A DNA stretch of 37,439 nucleotides from a virus. Location of the stretch: positions 1 through 37,439 of IMG/VR virus record IMGVR_UViG_3300012920_000104; one strand, given 5' to 3'. Positions 1 to 7,925 of this stretch are shown here, one piece after another. Both the position numbers and the translations under genes were made by a program. The notes under the pieces are model-generated. The model did no database searches. It worked only from the letters and a program-made list of their open reading frames with translations, and was not told the DNA's origin. The stretch's first letter is position 1; the number at the start of each line of letters is the position of its first letter.

Positions 1-320
1 TCTCTTAACGTGAAGTTGAGTTCCTCGAGTTGTGTTATGTTGTATTTCGGTGTTACAACATCTCTAAAATCATCTGTTATGTGTATGTTTGTCGACGGGT
101 GTTGAGATATGATATATTTTTTGATATCATAGAACATACCCACATCAAACTTACCGGTTGATGTGATTATATATTTTCTATTCGGTACGTATCTTGATCT
201 GTATCTCATGAACTTGGCAGCGTCATTGTTCACTGAAAATGCTTCGCGTACCTGTTCAAAAATATCTCCGGTCATCACACCCTTTTTACCGGATTTATCC
301 ATCGTGAATTTCATCATCAT
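1..320 (-). CDS. uvsW: UvsW-like DNA helicase, N-terminal fragment (runs off the left edge)
   Basis: The minus-strand frame is open from an ATG at 318-320 to the window edge, giving about 106 residues; the rest of the gene lies outside. The visible part contains EQVREAFSV, a basic stretch FMRYRSRYVPNRKY and TGKFDVGMFYDIKKYI. This resembles the N-terminal substrate-binding part that precedes the helicase motors in T4 UvsW, an ATP-dependent helicase that unwinds recombination and replication-fork intermediates. No helicase motif is inside the window, so the call rests on this resemblance and on the position directly after uvsY, a neighbourhood known from T4. The start ATG overlaps the uvsY stop (ATGA), implying coupled translation; two more ATGs follow in a row. 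Confidence 0.6.
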   Translation of the reverse strand, partial: MMMKFTMDKSGKKGVMTGDIFEQVREAFSVNNDAAKFMRYRSRYVPNRKYIITSTGKFDVGMFYDIKKYIISQHPSTNIHITDDFRDVVTPKYNITQLEELNFTLR

Positions 321-712
321 AACGTTTCCATCTTCATTATCTCGATAAGATTTTTTATATCAAATGACATGCTAGAAAATAGTTTTTCAGCTCGTTCTAA
401 CAATTCAATCACCAGCTCAATATCGTCTATTTCATGCTGTCTTTTTATAAGAGCTTCATGCTTGGTGACAACCTTTTCAAGTGCCGGGGTTGTAACTTGA
501 TACGTGCTATTTTTTCTAGCCTCTTCAACAAGTCGTTTTTTGACTTGTTCATAATCTGCACGCTTTCTATGCAATTCTTGTTTGTGTCTAACCAATCTAC
601 CCACCCATTTATGTTTGATGGCTGGAAGTTTCATTTGCGTCTCTTTGATTGTGAAATCATCAAACTCGACATCCTTTTCCATTTCTTTGACATATTGTTC
701 TAGAAGACTCAT
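317..712 (-). CDS. uvsY: UvsY-like recombination mediator
   Basis: A 131-residue, charged, mostly helical protein, close to the 137 residues of T4 UvsY. UvsY loads the UvsX recombinase onto gp32-coated single-stranded DNA. The N-terminus (LLEQYVKEMEKDVEFDD) and the C-terminus (SFDIKNLIEIMKMETL) match the family pattern, in which an acidic start is followed by coiled helices and a terminal DIKN-like segment. It is followed with a 4-nt overlap by the uvsW-like gene. No UvsX is in the window. The upstream region 713-764 is shared with a divergent structural gene. Confidence 0.75.
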   Translation of the reverse strand: MSLLEQYVKEMEKDVEFDDFTIKETQMKLPAIKHKWVGRLVRHKQELHRKRADYEQVKKRLVEEARKNSTYQVTTPALEKVVTKHEALIKRQHEIDDIELVIELLERAEKLFSSMSFDIKNLIEIMKMETL

Positions 713-726
713 AACTTATTACTAAA

Positions 727-734
727 TATAAGTA
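727..734 (+). promoter_or_regulatory. Possible late promoter octamer (TATAAGTA)
   Basis: TATAAGTA differs from the T4 late octamer by one base. It lies 30 nt before the start of the 765 gene in the divergent uvsY/structural gene gap. An overlapping ACTAAATA is at 721-728. Confidence 0.35.
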
Positions 735-764
735 TATACTATATTTTCAAATAATCAAGATCCC

Positions 765-1058
765 ATGTCATTATACAAAGCATTGTTCCTCAAAGTATTA
801 AGCGAAGACAACTTCGCTGGATCAGGTGGTGTGTTTGGTGACACCACACCAGGTGATACTTTCAGCAAAGATTTTTACGCACCAGGTGACATGCGCATAC
901 CACATGCTCTTGGAGCGAAAAAGAAGAAAAAGAAGAAAAAGAAGAACAAACGCAAGGTTGACACAACATCATCCCAAGCGTTTCCAAAGGTTCAGACACG
1001 ACATGGTTCTATTTTCTCAGGAGGTAGCCACGGATCTATTTCTGGATTTGGTAGTTGA
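765..1058 (+). CDS. Small basic, probably head-associated protein with a polylysine tract
   Basis: 97 residues in three parts. The N-terminus MSLYKALFLKVLSE is followed by a Gly-rich segment (DNFAGSGGVFGD). A run of nine lysines is at about residues 52-60, and the tail is Gly/Ser-rich. LSE at residues 12-14 fits the (L/I)xE site used by T4-type prohead proteases, so the N-terminus may be a capsid-targeting peptide. The lysine run would bind nucleic acid. No family of known function is recognised. It is the first gene of a rightward series. Head location is inference. Confidence 0.6.
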   Translation: MSLYKALFLKVLSEDNFAGSGGVFGDTTPGDTFSKDFYAPGDMRIPHALGAKKKKKKKKKNKRKVDTTSSQAFPKVQTRHGSIFSGGSHGSISGFGS

Positions 1059-1078
1059 TACTGATATAATATTAATAC

Positions 1079-1585
1079 ATGCCATCTAAAAGCAAGACGA
1101 AAGGTAACACTTTTGAACGTGAAGTTGCCGCACATTTATCGGAAGTTTTCGGTTACAATTTTGAACGTGTACCAAATTCCGGGGCTTTTGTAGGTGGTAA
1201 AAACAATGTGCGTTATGACAAACTTTCAAAATCTCAACAGCTCATCTACGAGGGTGATATACTTGTACCTGATGAGTTGTACCAACTAAAAATTGAGTGT
1301 AAAAATTATAAAGATTTTGCTTTTCATCATCTGTTCACAGACAACAAAACTTTGAATGATTGGATTGACCAAGCACGTAGCGACGAGAAAGTCTGGTTTC
1401 TGATATTCAAAATCACAAGACGTGGCACATTCGCTTGCATGCATGAAAGTCATTTCAAGCTATTTAAGCGTTGCCTCGAATCACCTAATCATGTAAAATA
1501 CAAAGATTGTTACATTGTTGCATATGATAATTTTTTCGAGACAACCAAAGACATGATAGTTGAGATGAAGCATGAGACCGATTAA
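1079..1585 (+). CDS. PD-(D/E)XK-type endonuclease (resolvase-like)
   Basis: 168 residues. The N-terminus GNTFEREVAAHLSEVFG supplies the first-helix Glu. Further on, GDILVPDEL followed by YQLKIECKNYKDF gives the D...ExK core of the PD-(D/E)XK nuclease fold (Asp near residue 59, ECK near 72-74). Holliday-junction-resolvase-like and restriction-endonuclease-like phage enzymes share this arrangement. A role in trimming branched DNA or degrading host DNA is plausible, but the substrate cannot be read from sequence. Its stop overlaps the next gene by 14 nt, so the two are probably cotranslated. Confidence 0.65.
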   Translation: MPSKSKTKGNTFEREVAAHLSEVFGYNFERVPNSGAFVGGKNNVRYDKLSKSQQLIYEGDILVPDELYQLKIECKNYKDFAFHHLFTDNKTLNDWIDQARSDEKVWFLIFKITRRGTFACMHESHFKLFKRCLESPNHVKYKDCYIVAYDNFFETTKDMIVEMKHETD

Positions 1586-2141
1586 TTGCTTCGAATTGCC
1601 CAGCGTGTGTTTCTGTTTGCTTGACTATCGAAGCATTCTCAAATCGTGTGAACCGGACATAATAAACGACTTGCATCAGTTTCAATTGTTGGACAACATG
1701 AACATGAGAAACAACGACACCAAGAAAGTCATGTACCATCACGTGATACACATGCTGTGTGAGAGCGTGATGAGCGTCAAGACAAACAACAAGATCATCG
1801 TGTATAACAACATGGACAACATCCAGCTGGATCTGTTCAAATATTCAACACGTACACAAGTTGTCAATTTTTTAAACACATTGACCCGGAAGATCAAGAC
1901 TCTACTACCCATAAAAATATATGACCACGTGGATGATTACGATATGTTCGTGGATAGATGTAAAGAATCAACCGCTGAATTGAGGAGTCGGTCGCTGTTG
2001 ATCGATCAATTTCTCAAGAAACAGAGCGAGAAAAGGTTCGATTTCGAAAAAGTTAATAAATTCGCAGAAAAATATCAATTGACATATTTGTCACAACAGT
2101 ATTTTAACAAGATGAAAGTTAAGAATCTTGTGTTTATATGA
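1572..2141 (+). CDS. Protein of unknown function (189 aa)
   Basis: Not recognised. The ATG lies 14 nt inside the end of the nuclease gene. The protein is rich in Asn, Lys and Leu, has no signal peptide or membrane segment, and its C-terminal third is charged and probably helical (ERFDFEKVNKFAEKYQ). Tight coupling to the nuclease gene suggests a shared function or simply the same transcription unit. Confidence 0.65.
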   Translation: MRPINCFELPSVCFCLLDYRSILKSCEPDIINDLHQFQLLDNMNMRNNDTKKVMYHHVIHMLCESVMSVKTNNKIIVYNNMDNIQLDLFKYSTRTQVVNFLNTLTRKIKTLLPIKIYDHVDDYDMFVDRCKESTAELRSRSLLIDQFLKKQSEKRFDFEKVNKFAEKYQLTYLSQQYFNKMKVKNLVFI

Positions 2142-2147
2142 TAAATA
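2140..2147 (+). promoter_or_regulatory. T4-type late promoter octamer (GATAAATA)
   Basis: GATAAATA overlaps the stop of the preceding gene and is followed after 6 nt by the ATG at 2154. With T4 late-promoter geometry the transcript would begin at or next to the start codon. Confidence 0.6.
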
Positions 2148-2153
2148 CTATAT

Positions 2154-3542
2154 ATGACCGATCAATTTGACAGCATGGTTGATGACAACACACCTGTACA
2201 AACAAAATTAAAAAATTATACTGCTGGTAATGAACAGTCTAGATGGGCAAGTGTGCTCACTAGTTTTTTCGAGAGCGTCGGTATCGAGACTCGCCGAGAT
2301 GCTCAATCCGCGAGCAACATTGATGCTGTTGAGAATCTATCAAAGTATCCGGAACGGTTTCTCGAAATACTCCAACGTGTGGTACCACAACCGTTCACAT
2401 TTGGTCAACAACCAGCTGCAGAAGCGAATGATCAATTCGGTGATTTATTACAGGAAATGTTACCAATAAGAGATGAAGATCGTGCAGATCTTAAACGTAT
2501 GCTTGGACGTAGCATGCCAGAACATGAGTTAGAAATGATAGTCAGTAACGGTGGGCAACTGGTTCAATTGATACAACAAAATTTCCCAGAGTTGAACATA
2601 CAGATGGAAGGTGTATATGATATACTGAGGGGAGCCGGGGAACTCGGTCGAAAAGGATTGAAAAAAGCTGGTAGGTTTGCAGCACATAAAGGTAGGGAAG
2701 CAGCACAGAAAGGAAAGGAAATAATGAAAAAAAGTCCCGGAATGGCCATAGATGTGTTGAACAAATTTTCAAACGAATTGGGTAAACCGCATGAAATTTC
2801 TAACAGACAAGATGCAAGTGGATTAGCTAGCTTTTTAACCGGGGGTAAGAGAAGTATATCACCAAAAAATGATTATAAGGATAATAAGGAGGATAAACCA
2901 GAGATCGAACAACCACAACCTGAGAGAAAGATAAATTTTTACGATGAATGGAAAACCAGTGAAGGACAAGGTGCACGTACAATACAAGGCTTGTATAGAT
3001 TGTTAGACAAATTTGGTGTGACAAATTTTGATGATTATCTCAACCTGTTACCACCAACCATGAAAAAACCGGACGGTAGTTACAACACCGGTTCAGTCAT
3101 TCCAGATACAGCTATCATCAAGATACGCGACAAGTTGAAGCAAGAACAACTATCAGAAAATTTAATTATGAAACGAACATTCAATGACATTGTACAGCAT
3201 GCTGGCGAGCAGCTGCTTGAAGCACCCGAAGACGAGATGGCTGCTGCTGATCCAGCGATGGATCCTGCTGCAGCAGAAGCTCCTCCACCTCCACCGGTCG
3301 AAGAGCCAATGGCTGACGCTGCACCAGATGACATGGACAAACTACAAACTGACATGCTTGAACTCGTGAGACGAGCATTGATCATCAATCCGAAAGACAT
3401 CGATCAAGAATCATACATGCAGCTGACCACCCGAGTCAATTTCGACAACATGCAACAAGTCAAACCGCTTTTGCTGAAACTTGTACAAAATCATTACCCA
3501 GATCTAGACATGGGTGATGTACCCAAAGGACCTGGTACATGA
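2154..3542 (+). CDS. Probable virion-associated protein of unknown function (462 aa)
   Basis: Not recognised. The N-terminal third is moderately acidic. A basic Lys/Gly/Ala segment follows at about residues 163-195 (GRKGLKKAGRFAAHKGREAA), then a charged linker. At residues 360-395 there is an acidic Ala/Pro-rich stretch with a run of five prolines. Low-complexity linkers of this kind are common in phage structural proteins. A late octamer precedes it and its stop overlaps the next start as ATGA. There is no Shine-Dalgarno sequence. The assignment as a virion protein is inference from the late promoter and composition. Confidence 0.65.
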   Translation: MTDQFDSMVDDNTPVQTKLKNYTAGNEQSRWASVLTSFFESVGIETRRDAQSASNIDAVENLSKYPERFLEILQRVVPQPFTFGQQPAAEANDQFGDLLQEMLPIRDEDRADLKRMLGRSMPEHELEMIVSNGGQLVQLIQQNFPELNIQMEGVYDILRGAGELGRKGLKKAGRFAAHKGREAAQKGKEIMKKSPGMAIDVLNKFSNELGKPHEISNRQDASGLASFLTGGKRSISPKNDYKDNKEDKPEIEQPQPERKINFYDEWKTSEGQGARTIQGLYRLLDKFGVTNFDDYLNLLPPTMKKPDGSYNTGSVIPDTAIIKIRDKLKQEQLSENLIMKRTFNDIVQHAGEQLLEAPEDEMAAADPAMDPAAAEAPPPPPVEEPMADAAPDDMDKLQTDMLELVRRALIINPKDIDQESYMQLTTRVNFDNMQQVKPLLLKLVQNHYPDLDMGDVPKGPGT

Positions 3543-5080
3543 GCAACAGAGACATAAGTAAATTATATAGTGATATGGTCACCGGTAACGGTAACCACAG
3601 TCATGTGATACGTGAATCAAATTTGTATAGTAGTGTTTATGAGGTACATAACGAAAGTTTTGAAGTTGTTGATCAGCTTAGTGCTATGGACACAGGAGAA
3701 TACAAAGCGTTTTTTCTCACTAGTGAAGGTTGGAAAGGTGTTAGATTGACAAAATTACAAGTCGAGGAGATGTATGAAGAGGCTGAATCATTAACAGATA
3801 AAGGAGAGTTGATTGAGAAAATTAAAGAGATAGCCGCAAAATCATCCATTATATTTGACGTTGCAGAAAGGTCATCGTCCGACGTGATGAGACAGTTAAG
3901 AAAATTTGTGCTGGATTCCGGAAGGTTGACTAAAGAAACATTTCCAGATCAATACAGTGACGCTATACACGCAGCTAACACCATCATGAGTATCATTGAA
4001 TCCGGGCAGTTACAATCTCAATTGATCAAGTTCATGAACGGAGTAGATCACGGCATAATGTTCAACCTGTTCAATGCAGCTGCTCCAGATCAAACAAGCT
4101 CCTTAGGTATTGCTTTTGATTTAGAGAATAACAATGACATGCTATACATGATGCCAGCTGGTGAAGCAAGGAAAGCTCGAGGGGCCGCTGGACCAGGAGA
4201 AGCATTACTGTCATTTATATACGGGGGAGGCAAGCCGGAAGGTGCAGGGGATATAATTTTAAGTTCCGGTAAAAATGACACGATAGAGCTCAAATACGAG
4301 TGTGGTAGAGTTGGAAAATACATATCTGGTGGAGTGGGTGTCAAGAACAAGATCAATCAACTATTTGTACGAAAATTAGAACAGGTGCATCAATATTACA
4401 ATGGAGATAGCAAGACTAATCCAGTTCATGCTGTACCGTTTGATAATACATATTTACCCTTGTCAGATATCAGAGCAAAGGCTGCAGAGACCGTGCAAGG
4501 TGAAGACGGAGTCACGCGACCAACACCGGAAGCGATGAAATATTTAGATTTATTCGCTCCTATAAACACTCCACCAGAGAGGGTTGCAAAAATTAATCCG
4601 AAGACCGCTAGCCTCAAAAACAAAAAGGCACCAAAAGTAATTCTCAGCAACGCGAAAGATCAAATAGCATACGGTACAAAAACACTTCAAACATTAACAC
4701 TGCAAGATTTTTTACAGGACTACACAGGAATTAAATCCAAAGATGGAATACCAATTAATGGCCCTCATAGCAGTCCTAACTATTTAAGCGACTTAGCCAA
4801 CACAACGATATCGGACTTGATACCGTCTTTACCTGGTCAAACACCTAGACAAAAAATTATCAATCTTGTGGGGATGTTTCAGCTTAAAAATTACCTCACA
4901 CACGTGCAGCCATTCAAATGGTTTGTTGTTTACAGAAGTAATGGAGACGGGGTGTGTTTGACATCTGAGCAAATCATTAAACTAGGTCCATTAGAACTGC
5001 TTGCAGAGTTAGATAAAAGAGAGTTAGAATTCTCAGTTAAAGACGACGCAAGTGGGTATAGTATAAAATTTATTGCCTGA
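3539..5080 (+). CDS. Protein of unknown function with a possible nuclease-like motif (513 aa)
   Basis: Not recognised. It starts MSNRDISKLYSDM and carries an IRE at about residues 28-30, which fits the (L/I)xE prohead protease pattern. In the middle, GAGDIILSSGKNDTIELKYE has a D-(10-12)-ExK spacing similar to a PD-(D/E)XK nuclease core, followed by Gly-rich CGRVGKYISGGVG. The C-terminal part ends in a compact segment (FKWFVVYRSNGDG). It is coupled to the preceding gene by an ATGA overlap. A head-packaged nuclease would fit both motifs, but this is a guess from short patterns. Confidence 0.6.
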   Translation: MSNRDISKLYSDMVTGNGNHSHVIRESNLYSSVYEVHNESFEVVDQLSAMDTGEYKAFFLTSEGWKGVRLTKLQVEEMYEEAESLTDKGELIEKIKEIAAKSSIIFDVAERSSSDVMRQLRKFVLDSGRLTKETFPDQYSDAIHAANTIMSIIESGQLQSQLIKFMNGVDHGIMFNLFNAAAPDQTSSLGIAFDLENNNDMLYMMPAGEARKARGAAGPGEALLSFIYGGGKPEGAGDIILSSGKNDTIELKYECGRVGKYISGGVGVKNKINQLFVRKLEQVHQYYNGDSKTNPVHAVPFDNTYLPLSDIRAKAAETVQGEDGVTRPTPEAMKYLDLFAPINTPPERVAKINPKTASLKNKKAPKVILSNAKDQIAYGTKTLQTLTLQDFLQDYTGIKSKDGIPINGPHSSPNYLSDLANTTISDLIPSLPGQTPRQKIINLVGMFQLKNYLTHVQPFKWFVVYRSNGDGVCLTSEQIIKLGPLELLAELDKRELEFSVKDDASGYSIKFIA

Positions 5081-5086
5081 TACTAA

Positions 5087-5094
5087 CATAAGTA
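5087..5094 (+). promoter_or_regulatory. Late-promoter-like octamer CATAAGTA
   Basis: CATAAGTA lies just after the stop of the 513-aa gene and 17 nt before the relic start at 5112. The same octamer precedes the genes at 13509 and 7183 (minus) by exactly 6 nt. At this site the spacing is looser, so its use is uncertain. Confidence 0.35.
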
Positions 5095-5098
5095 AACA

Positions 5099-5171
5099 AA
5101 GACAGTAAAATATGGACACATTCAAACAATATTACCAACTATTTTTAAATGGATATAATGTTGGTATATAG
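5099..5171 (+). pseudogene. Relic copy of the start of the 5587 gene
   Basis: Positions 5099-5147 repeat 5574-5622, at an offset of 475 bp and with about eight mismatches in 49 bases. The ATG at 5112 opens MDTFKQYYQLFLN, matching MNTFKQYFQLFLE of the intact gene, but the frame stops at 5169-5171 after 19 codons. The two copies flank the 5218-5583 gene. This looks like a duplication, or an insertion of a gene together with a second copy of the leader region. Confidence 0.7.
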
Positions 5172-5204
5172 TAGTATAAATCTCAAACGATATCATAACA
5201 TAAA

Positions 5205-5212
5205 CATAAATA
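5205..5212 (+). promoter_or_regulatory. T4-type late promoter octamer (CATAAATA)
   Basis: CATAAATA is followed after exactly 5 nt by the ATG at 5218, which decides that start over the earlier in-frame ATG at 5149. Confidence 0.55.
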
Positions 5213-5217
5213 AACAT

Positions 5218-5583
5218 ATGAAGAGCCCGGACAACAAATTAATTTACGAAGCATACAAGAATCTAAATGAAGATGCATCACGCGCAGCTTTTGAAGATGC
5301 TTTTTGGTACGCATTGAAACGTGGTGATATGGAATCTGCACGACGAGAAAATGAGATATTGAACACAAGTCGATCCATACCCGGGCAGGACATATATGGA
5401 TATGAAGGCTGGGATGGTGTACAAGCTGGTGTCGAGAAAGGTATCAGTGAAGAGATTTTACGAGCATTCTTCTACCCTAAGATGGGAGATCTTGACTGGA
5501 GCGCTGGTTATAATTACATACTGACCGGCGTCGGACCAGGTGATGACGGCGCTGGAGCCAGAGGCGCAGTATCAAGACAGTAA
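5218..5583 (+). CDS. Small possible head-packaged protein (121 aa)
   Basis: Not recognised as a known family. The chosen start gives MKSPDNKLIYEAYKN, in which IYE fits the (L/I)xE cleavage motif of T4-type prohead proteases; capsid-targeting peptides of T4 internal proteins have a similar short N-terminal form ending in E-A. The remainder is soluble, acidic, and Gly/Ala-rich at the C-terminus. It lies between two copies of the leader of the downstream ligase-like gene, and its stop is inside the second copy. An in-frame ATG at 5149 would add 23 residues but lies upstream of the late octamer. Confidence 0.55.
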   Translation: MKSPDNKLIYEAYKNLNEDASRAAFEDAFWYALKRGDMESARRENEILNTSRSIPGQDIYGYEGWDGVQAGVEKGISEEILRAFFYPKMGDLDWSAGYNYILTGVGPGDDGAGARGAVSRQ

Positions 5584-5586
5584 AAT

Positions 5587-6927
5587 ATGAACACATTCAA
5601 GCAATATTTTCAACTCTTTCTAGAGGCTAAAACCAACCCGGGTGTGAAACTACACCTAAGTCATCTTGAAGATCTGGTGATCGAACAAGGCAAAGAAGGG
5701 TTCAACAAATTTGCTGAACACATGTCACATCTGAAAAATTACATCTACGGATTGGACAGCGAGACAGTTGTGAATCTCAAGGTAGATGGAGCACCTGCAT
5801 TATATTTTGGTGCTGATCCACGACCAGACTACAAAGGTCAATTTTTTGTGGCAAGCAAGAGCGGGTTCAACAAACAACCCAAAGTGAATCACACACCAGA
5901 AGAAATTGCAGCCAATCATGGACATGCTCCAGGACTGGCTCAGAAATTGAACCAAGCGTTAGAATCGTTACGACCAGTTTACGAGAGCATCGGTTCAGAT
6001 AGAATTTATCAAGGTGACATCATATTCACACCAGATGTGAAGCGTACCGAGACCATAGACGGTCAACAACACATCGTGTTTCAACCACAATTGATCAAGT
6101 ATGCTGTCCCGGTGGATCCTGAGAGTGAGTTGTACGCTCGTGTAAAAGACGCAGCATTCGGCATAGCCATACATGACAGCTTCAAAGGTGTCACTGATGA
6201 TGGTACCAACATACGATTCACATCACCAAATAAAAATGTCAACGATCTGGTCGAGGCTGGTAGAAGCAACAACGTGTTCATCGAGAGCAGCACATACAAT
6301 CAAAAACAGATCAATTTGAATTTACCAAGACAAGCCAAGGTGCAACTTGACAGCTTGTTGTCACAAGCACAACAACACATCGAACAAGTGAGTGACACGT
6401 TTGACACAGCGTACACCAGCAACAACAAGTTCATGGGCATCGTGCAACGATTCTTGAATGACGAGGTGAAAAAAGCTGAACGTACCAAGAACAACATCTA
6501 CTCATTGGCATTCGATGGAAACAATTTCAAAGAAGATGTGTTCAGCAAACGATTCTATAGTTTTCTCAAGAAAAATTTTGACAAAGAATCAGCAGGTAAA
6601 GGCGAACGTGGTGTGATGAATGCCAAACAACGAATGGTTGGATACAAAGACATGTTCGAGAATGACAATTTTCAACATTTTGTTATCGCTACACATTACA
6701 TGATCAACATGAAGAAGATTGTTGTTGACTTGTTCACACAGGTCGAAAATCAAATTCAAAAGACCGGTGGCAAGATAGGCAAGAGTTTCATACCTCAAGC
6801 CGATGGATCATTCGCGTTGAGTCGTGGAGAAGGGTTCGTGTTGTTTGTGGGTGACAATCAAGTGAAGATTGTTGATCGATTGGACTTTTCAGCCAAAAAT
6901 TTAACAGGTGGTAGATTTCAAAAATAA
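5587..6927 (+). CDS. Ligase-like nucleotidyltransferase-fold protein (DUF6267 type)
   Basis: 446 residues. K65-V-D-G (VVNLKVDGAPALYFG) resembles motif I of the DNA/RNA ligase and capping-enzyme superfamily, where the Lys is adenylated. YQGDIIFTPDVKR (about residue 139 on) and FGIAIHDSF (about 195) sit where motifs III/IIIa would be. Phage proteins with this layout are grouped, as far as I recall, as DUF6267; activity is unproven. The N-terminus MNTFKQYFQLFLEA resembles the capsid-targeting peptides of T4 internal proteins (compare MKTYQEFIAEA), so the protein may be packaged, cleaved by gp21 and ejected with the DNA. That is inference. Confidence 0.6.
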   Translation: MNTFKQYFQLFLEAKTNPGVKLHLSHLEDLVIEQGKEGFNKFAEHMSHLKNYIYGLDSETVVNLKVDGAPALYFGADPRPDYKGQFFVASKSGFNKQPKVNHTPEEIAANHGHAPGLAQKLNQALESLRPVYESIGSDRIYQGDIIFTPDVKRTETIDGQQHIVFQPQLIKYAVPVDPESELYARVKDAAFGIAIHDSFKGVTDDGTNIRFTSPNKNVNDLVEAGRSNNVFIESSTYNQKQINLNLPRQAKVQLDSLLSQAQQHIEQVSDTFDTAYTSNNKFMGIVQRFLNDEVKKAERTKNNIYSLAFDGNNFKEDVFSKRFYSFLKKNFDKESAGKGERGVMNAKQRMVGYKDMFENDNFQHFVIATHYMINMKKIVVDLFTQVENQIQKTGGKIGKSFIPQADGSFALSRGEGFVLFVGDNQVKIVDRLDFSAKNLTGGRFQK

Positions 6928-6928
6928 T

Positions 6929-7183
6929 TTACATGCCGGGCTTTTTCAAAGCACTACCAGCTTTTTGTAAATTCTTAGTTTTCTGATCTAAAACTTTTTT
7001 GAGTTGTTTGTCATGCTTTTCTTTTGCGCGATCAACTGCTGAACCTTCAGCTGCTGATGCCGCGGCGTCTAGTGCTGGATCTGTTGTTTCTTCCTCATCA
7101 TCTGAGTCGTTGTATTCATTCAAGCACATACTAGAATATACATTAGATATGTATCGATTAAAGGTTTCGTCAAATTTATTCAT
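6929..7183 (-). CDS. Small acidic/basic protein, possibly head-packaged (84 aa)
   Basis: Not recognised. The ATG at 7181-7183 is chosen over a GTG one codon earlier because a CATAAGTA octamer lies exactly 6 nt upstream. The N-terminus holds LNE at residues 21-23, matching the (L/I)xE prohead protease site. A very acidic patch (DSDDEEE), an Ala-rich linker and a Lys-rich tail follow. It is convergent with the 5587 gene, with 1 nt between the stops. Confidence 0.5.
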   Translation of the reverse strand: MNKFDETFNRYISNVYSSMCLNEYNDSDDEEETTDPALDAAASAAEGSAVDRAKEKHDKQLKKVLDQKTKNLQKAGSALKKPGM

Positions 7184-7189
7184 CACAAA

Positions 7190-7197
7190 TACTTATG
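7190..7197 (-). promoter_or_regulatory. Late-promoter-like octamer CATAAGTA (minus strand)
   Basis: Read on the minus strand, CATAAGTA-TTTGTG-ATG. The same octamer and a nearly identical 6-nt gap (TTTGAC) precede the gene at 13509. Confidence 0.45.
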
Positions 7198-7214
7198 TTT
7201 TTTAGTCACAGAAC

Positions 7215-7222
7215 ACTAAATA
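7215..7222 (+). promoter_or_regulatory. Late-promoter-like octamer ACTAAATA
   Basis: ACTAAATA is followed after 5 nt by the ATG at 7228. It supports that start over the earlier in-frame ATG at 7195. Confidence 0.45.
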
Positions 7223-7227
7223 ATTAC

Positions 7228-7404
7228 ATGACAATTCATGAACAACTATTAGAGCAGATTGAAATTTATCACGCTGAGAGTCAAAAATTTGATGACAAAT
7301 TTAATAAAGCTGCTGGTACCCGTGCCAGAAAAGCTCTAAACGAGATTGGTAAACTCTGCAAAGAACGCAGAAAAGAAATTCAAGAAAAGAAAAACGAAGG
7401 TTAA
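7228..7404 (+). CDS. Histone H1-like (Hc1-type) small basic DNA-binding protein
   Basis: 58 residues from the ATG after a late-type octamer. The segment NKAAGTRARKALNEIGKLC and the tail RRKEIQEKKN are typical of bacterial histone H1-like Hc1 proteins (Chlamydia HctA relatives and small Bacteroidetes homologues), in which a short helical pair binds and condenses DNA. In a phage it could organise the genome or affect the host nucleoid. The last 4 nt overlap the end of the convergent 7401-7922 gene. An earlier in-frame ATG at 7195 would add 11 residues but lies upstream of the octamer. Confidence 0.65.
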   Translation: MTIHEQLLEQIEIYHAESQKFDDKFNKAAGTRARKALNEIGKLCKERRKEIQEKKNEG

Positions 7405-7922
7405 ACGCATAGCGCTTCCTTCAAAATCTCTACTACCCCATCTAAATCGTTCACGTTTGTCGTGATTATCTCTTGAACTGGTTCTGGTTCCGGTACTGAC
7501 TGTTCATAATCATAATCACCATACACATCATCTTCATTACCAGTCAGTGTGAAGTCGATGTTATCCGAGTCAACGGAATTGACCGGTGCAACATTTAATG
7601 TGGTGTTTTTCTTCGCTATATCATCAAGTATGAGACGCAGCAGCTGTTGTGTGTGATCCTCCTTGGCACTCCGATTAGCAAAATCTATCACTTGTTGCTC
7701 AGTCACTTGACCTCTCAACTTGGTGATTGGATCTCTTATACCACTGTACACGAAGTGTGGTAGATACTTGAGAGTGATTTCTGCGCAGTCTTTTATCACA
7801 TAGTATGCACTCTTGTTCAAGATCTTGACACATGTATCAGGTTTAGTTGCGGCTAGTTCAGCCGGGCGTTTCAATTTGCTATATCGAGCTTGTGACAATC
7901 TCAATATGCTATCTTCTAACAT
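7401..7922 (-). CDS. Protein of unknown function (173 aa)
   Basis: Not recognised. The N-terminal two thirds look globular and helical. A strongly acidic region at about residues 120-150 (DDVYGDYDYEQSVPEPEPV) follows, then a short terminal helix. This is one of few genes here with a clear Shine-Dalgarno: GGAGG about 8 nt before the ATG, inside the end of the upstream 77-aa gene. Confidence 0.6.
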   Translation of the reverse strand: MLEDSILRLSQARYSKLKRPAELAATKPDTCVKILNKSAYYVIKDCAEITLKYLPHFVYSGIRDPITKLRGQVTEQQVIDFANRSAKEDHTQQLLRLILDDIAKKNTTLNVAPVNSVDSDNIDFTLTGNEDDVYGDYDYEQSVPEPEPVQEIITTNVNDLDGVVEILKEALCV

Positions 7923-7925
7923 GTA

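Noticed and set aside
917-950. Programmed -1 frameshift at the A-rich lysine tract
   Set aside because: The heptamers read G AAA AAG rather than A AAA AAG, and the frame-shifted product has no recognisable domain.
3080-3400. A 106-codon Ser/Gly/Ala-rich frame on the minus strand
   Set aside because: It is the shadow of the Ala/Pro-rich segment of the 2154 gene.
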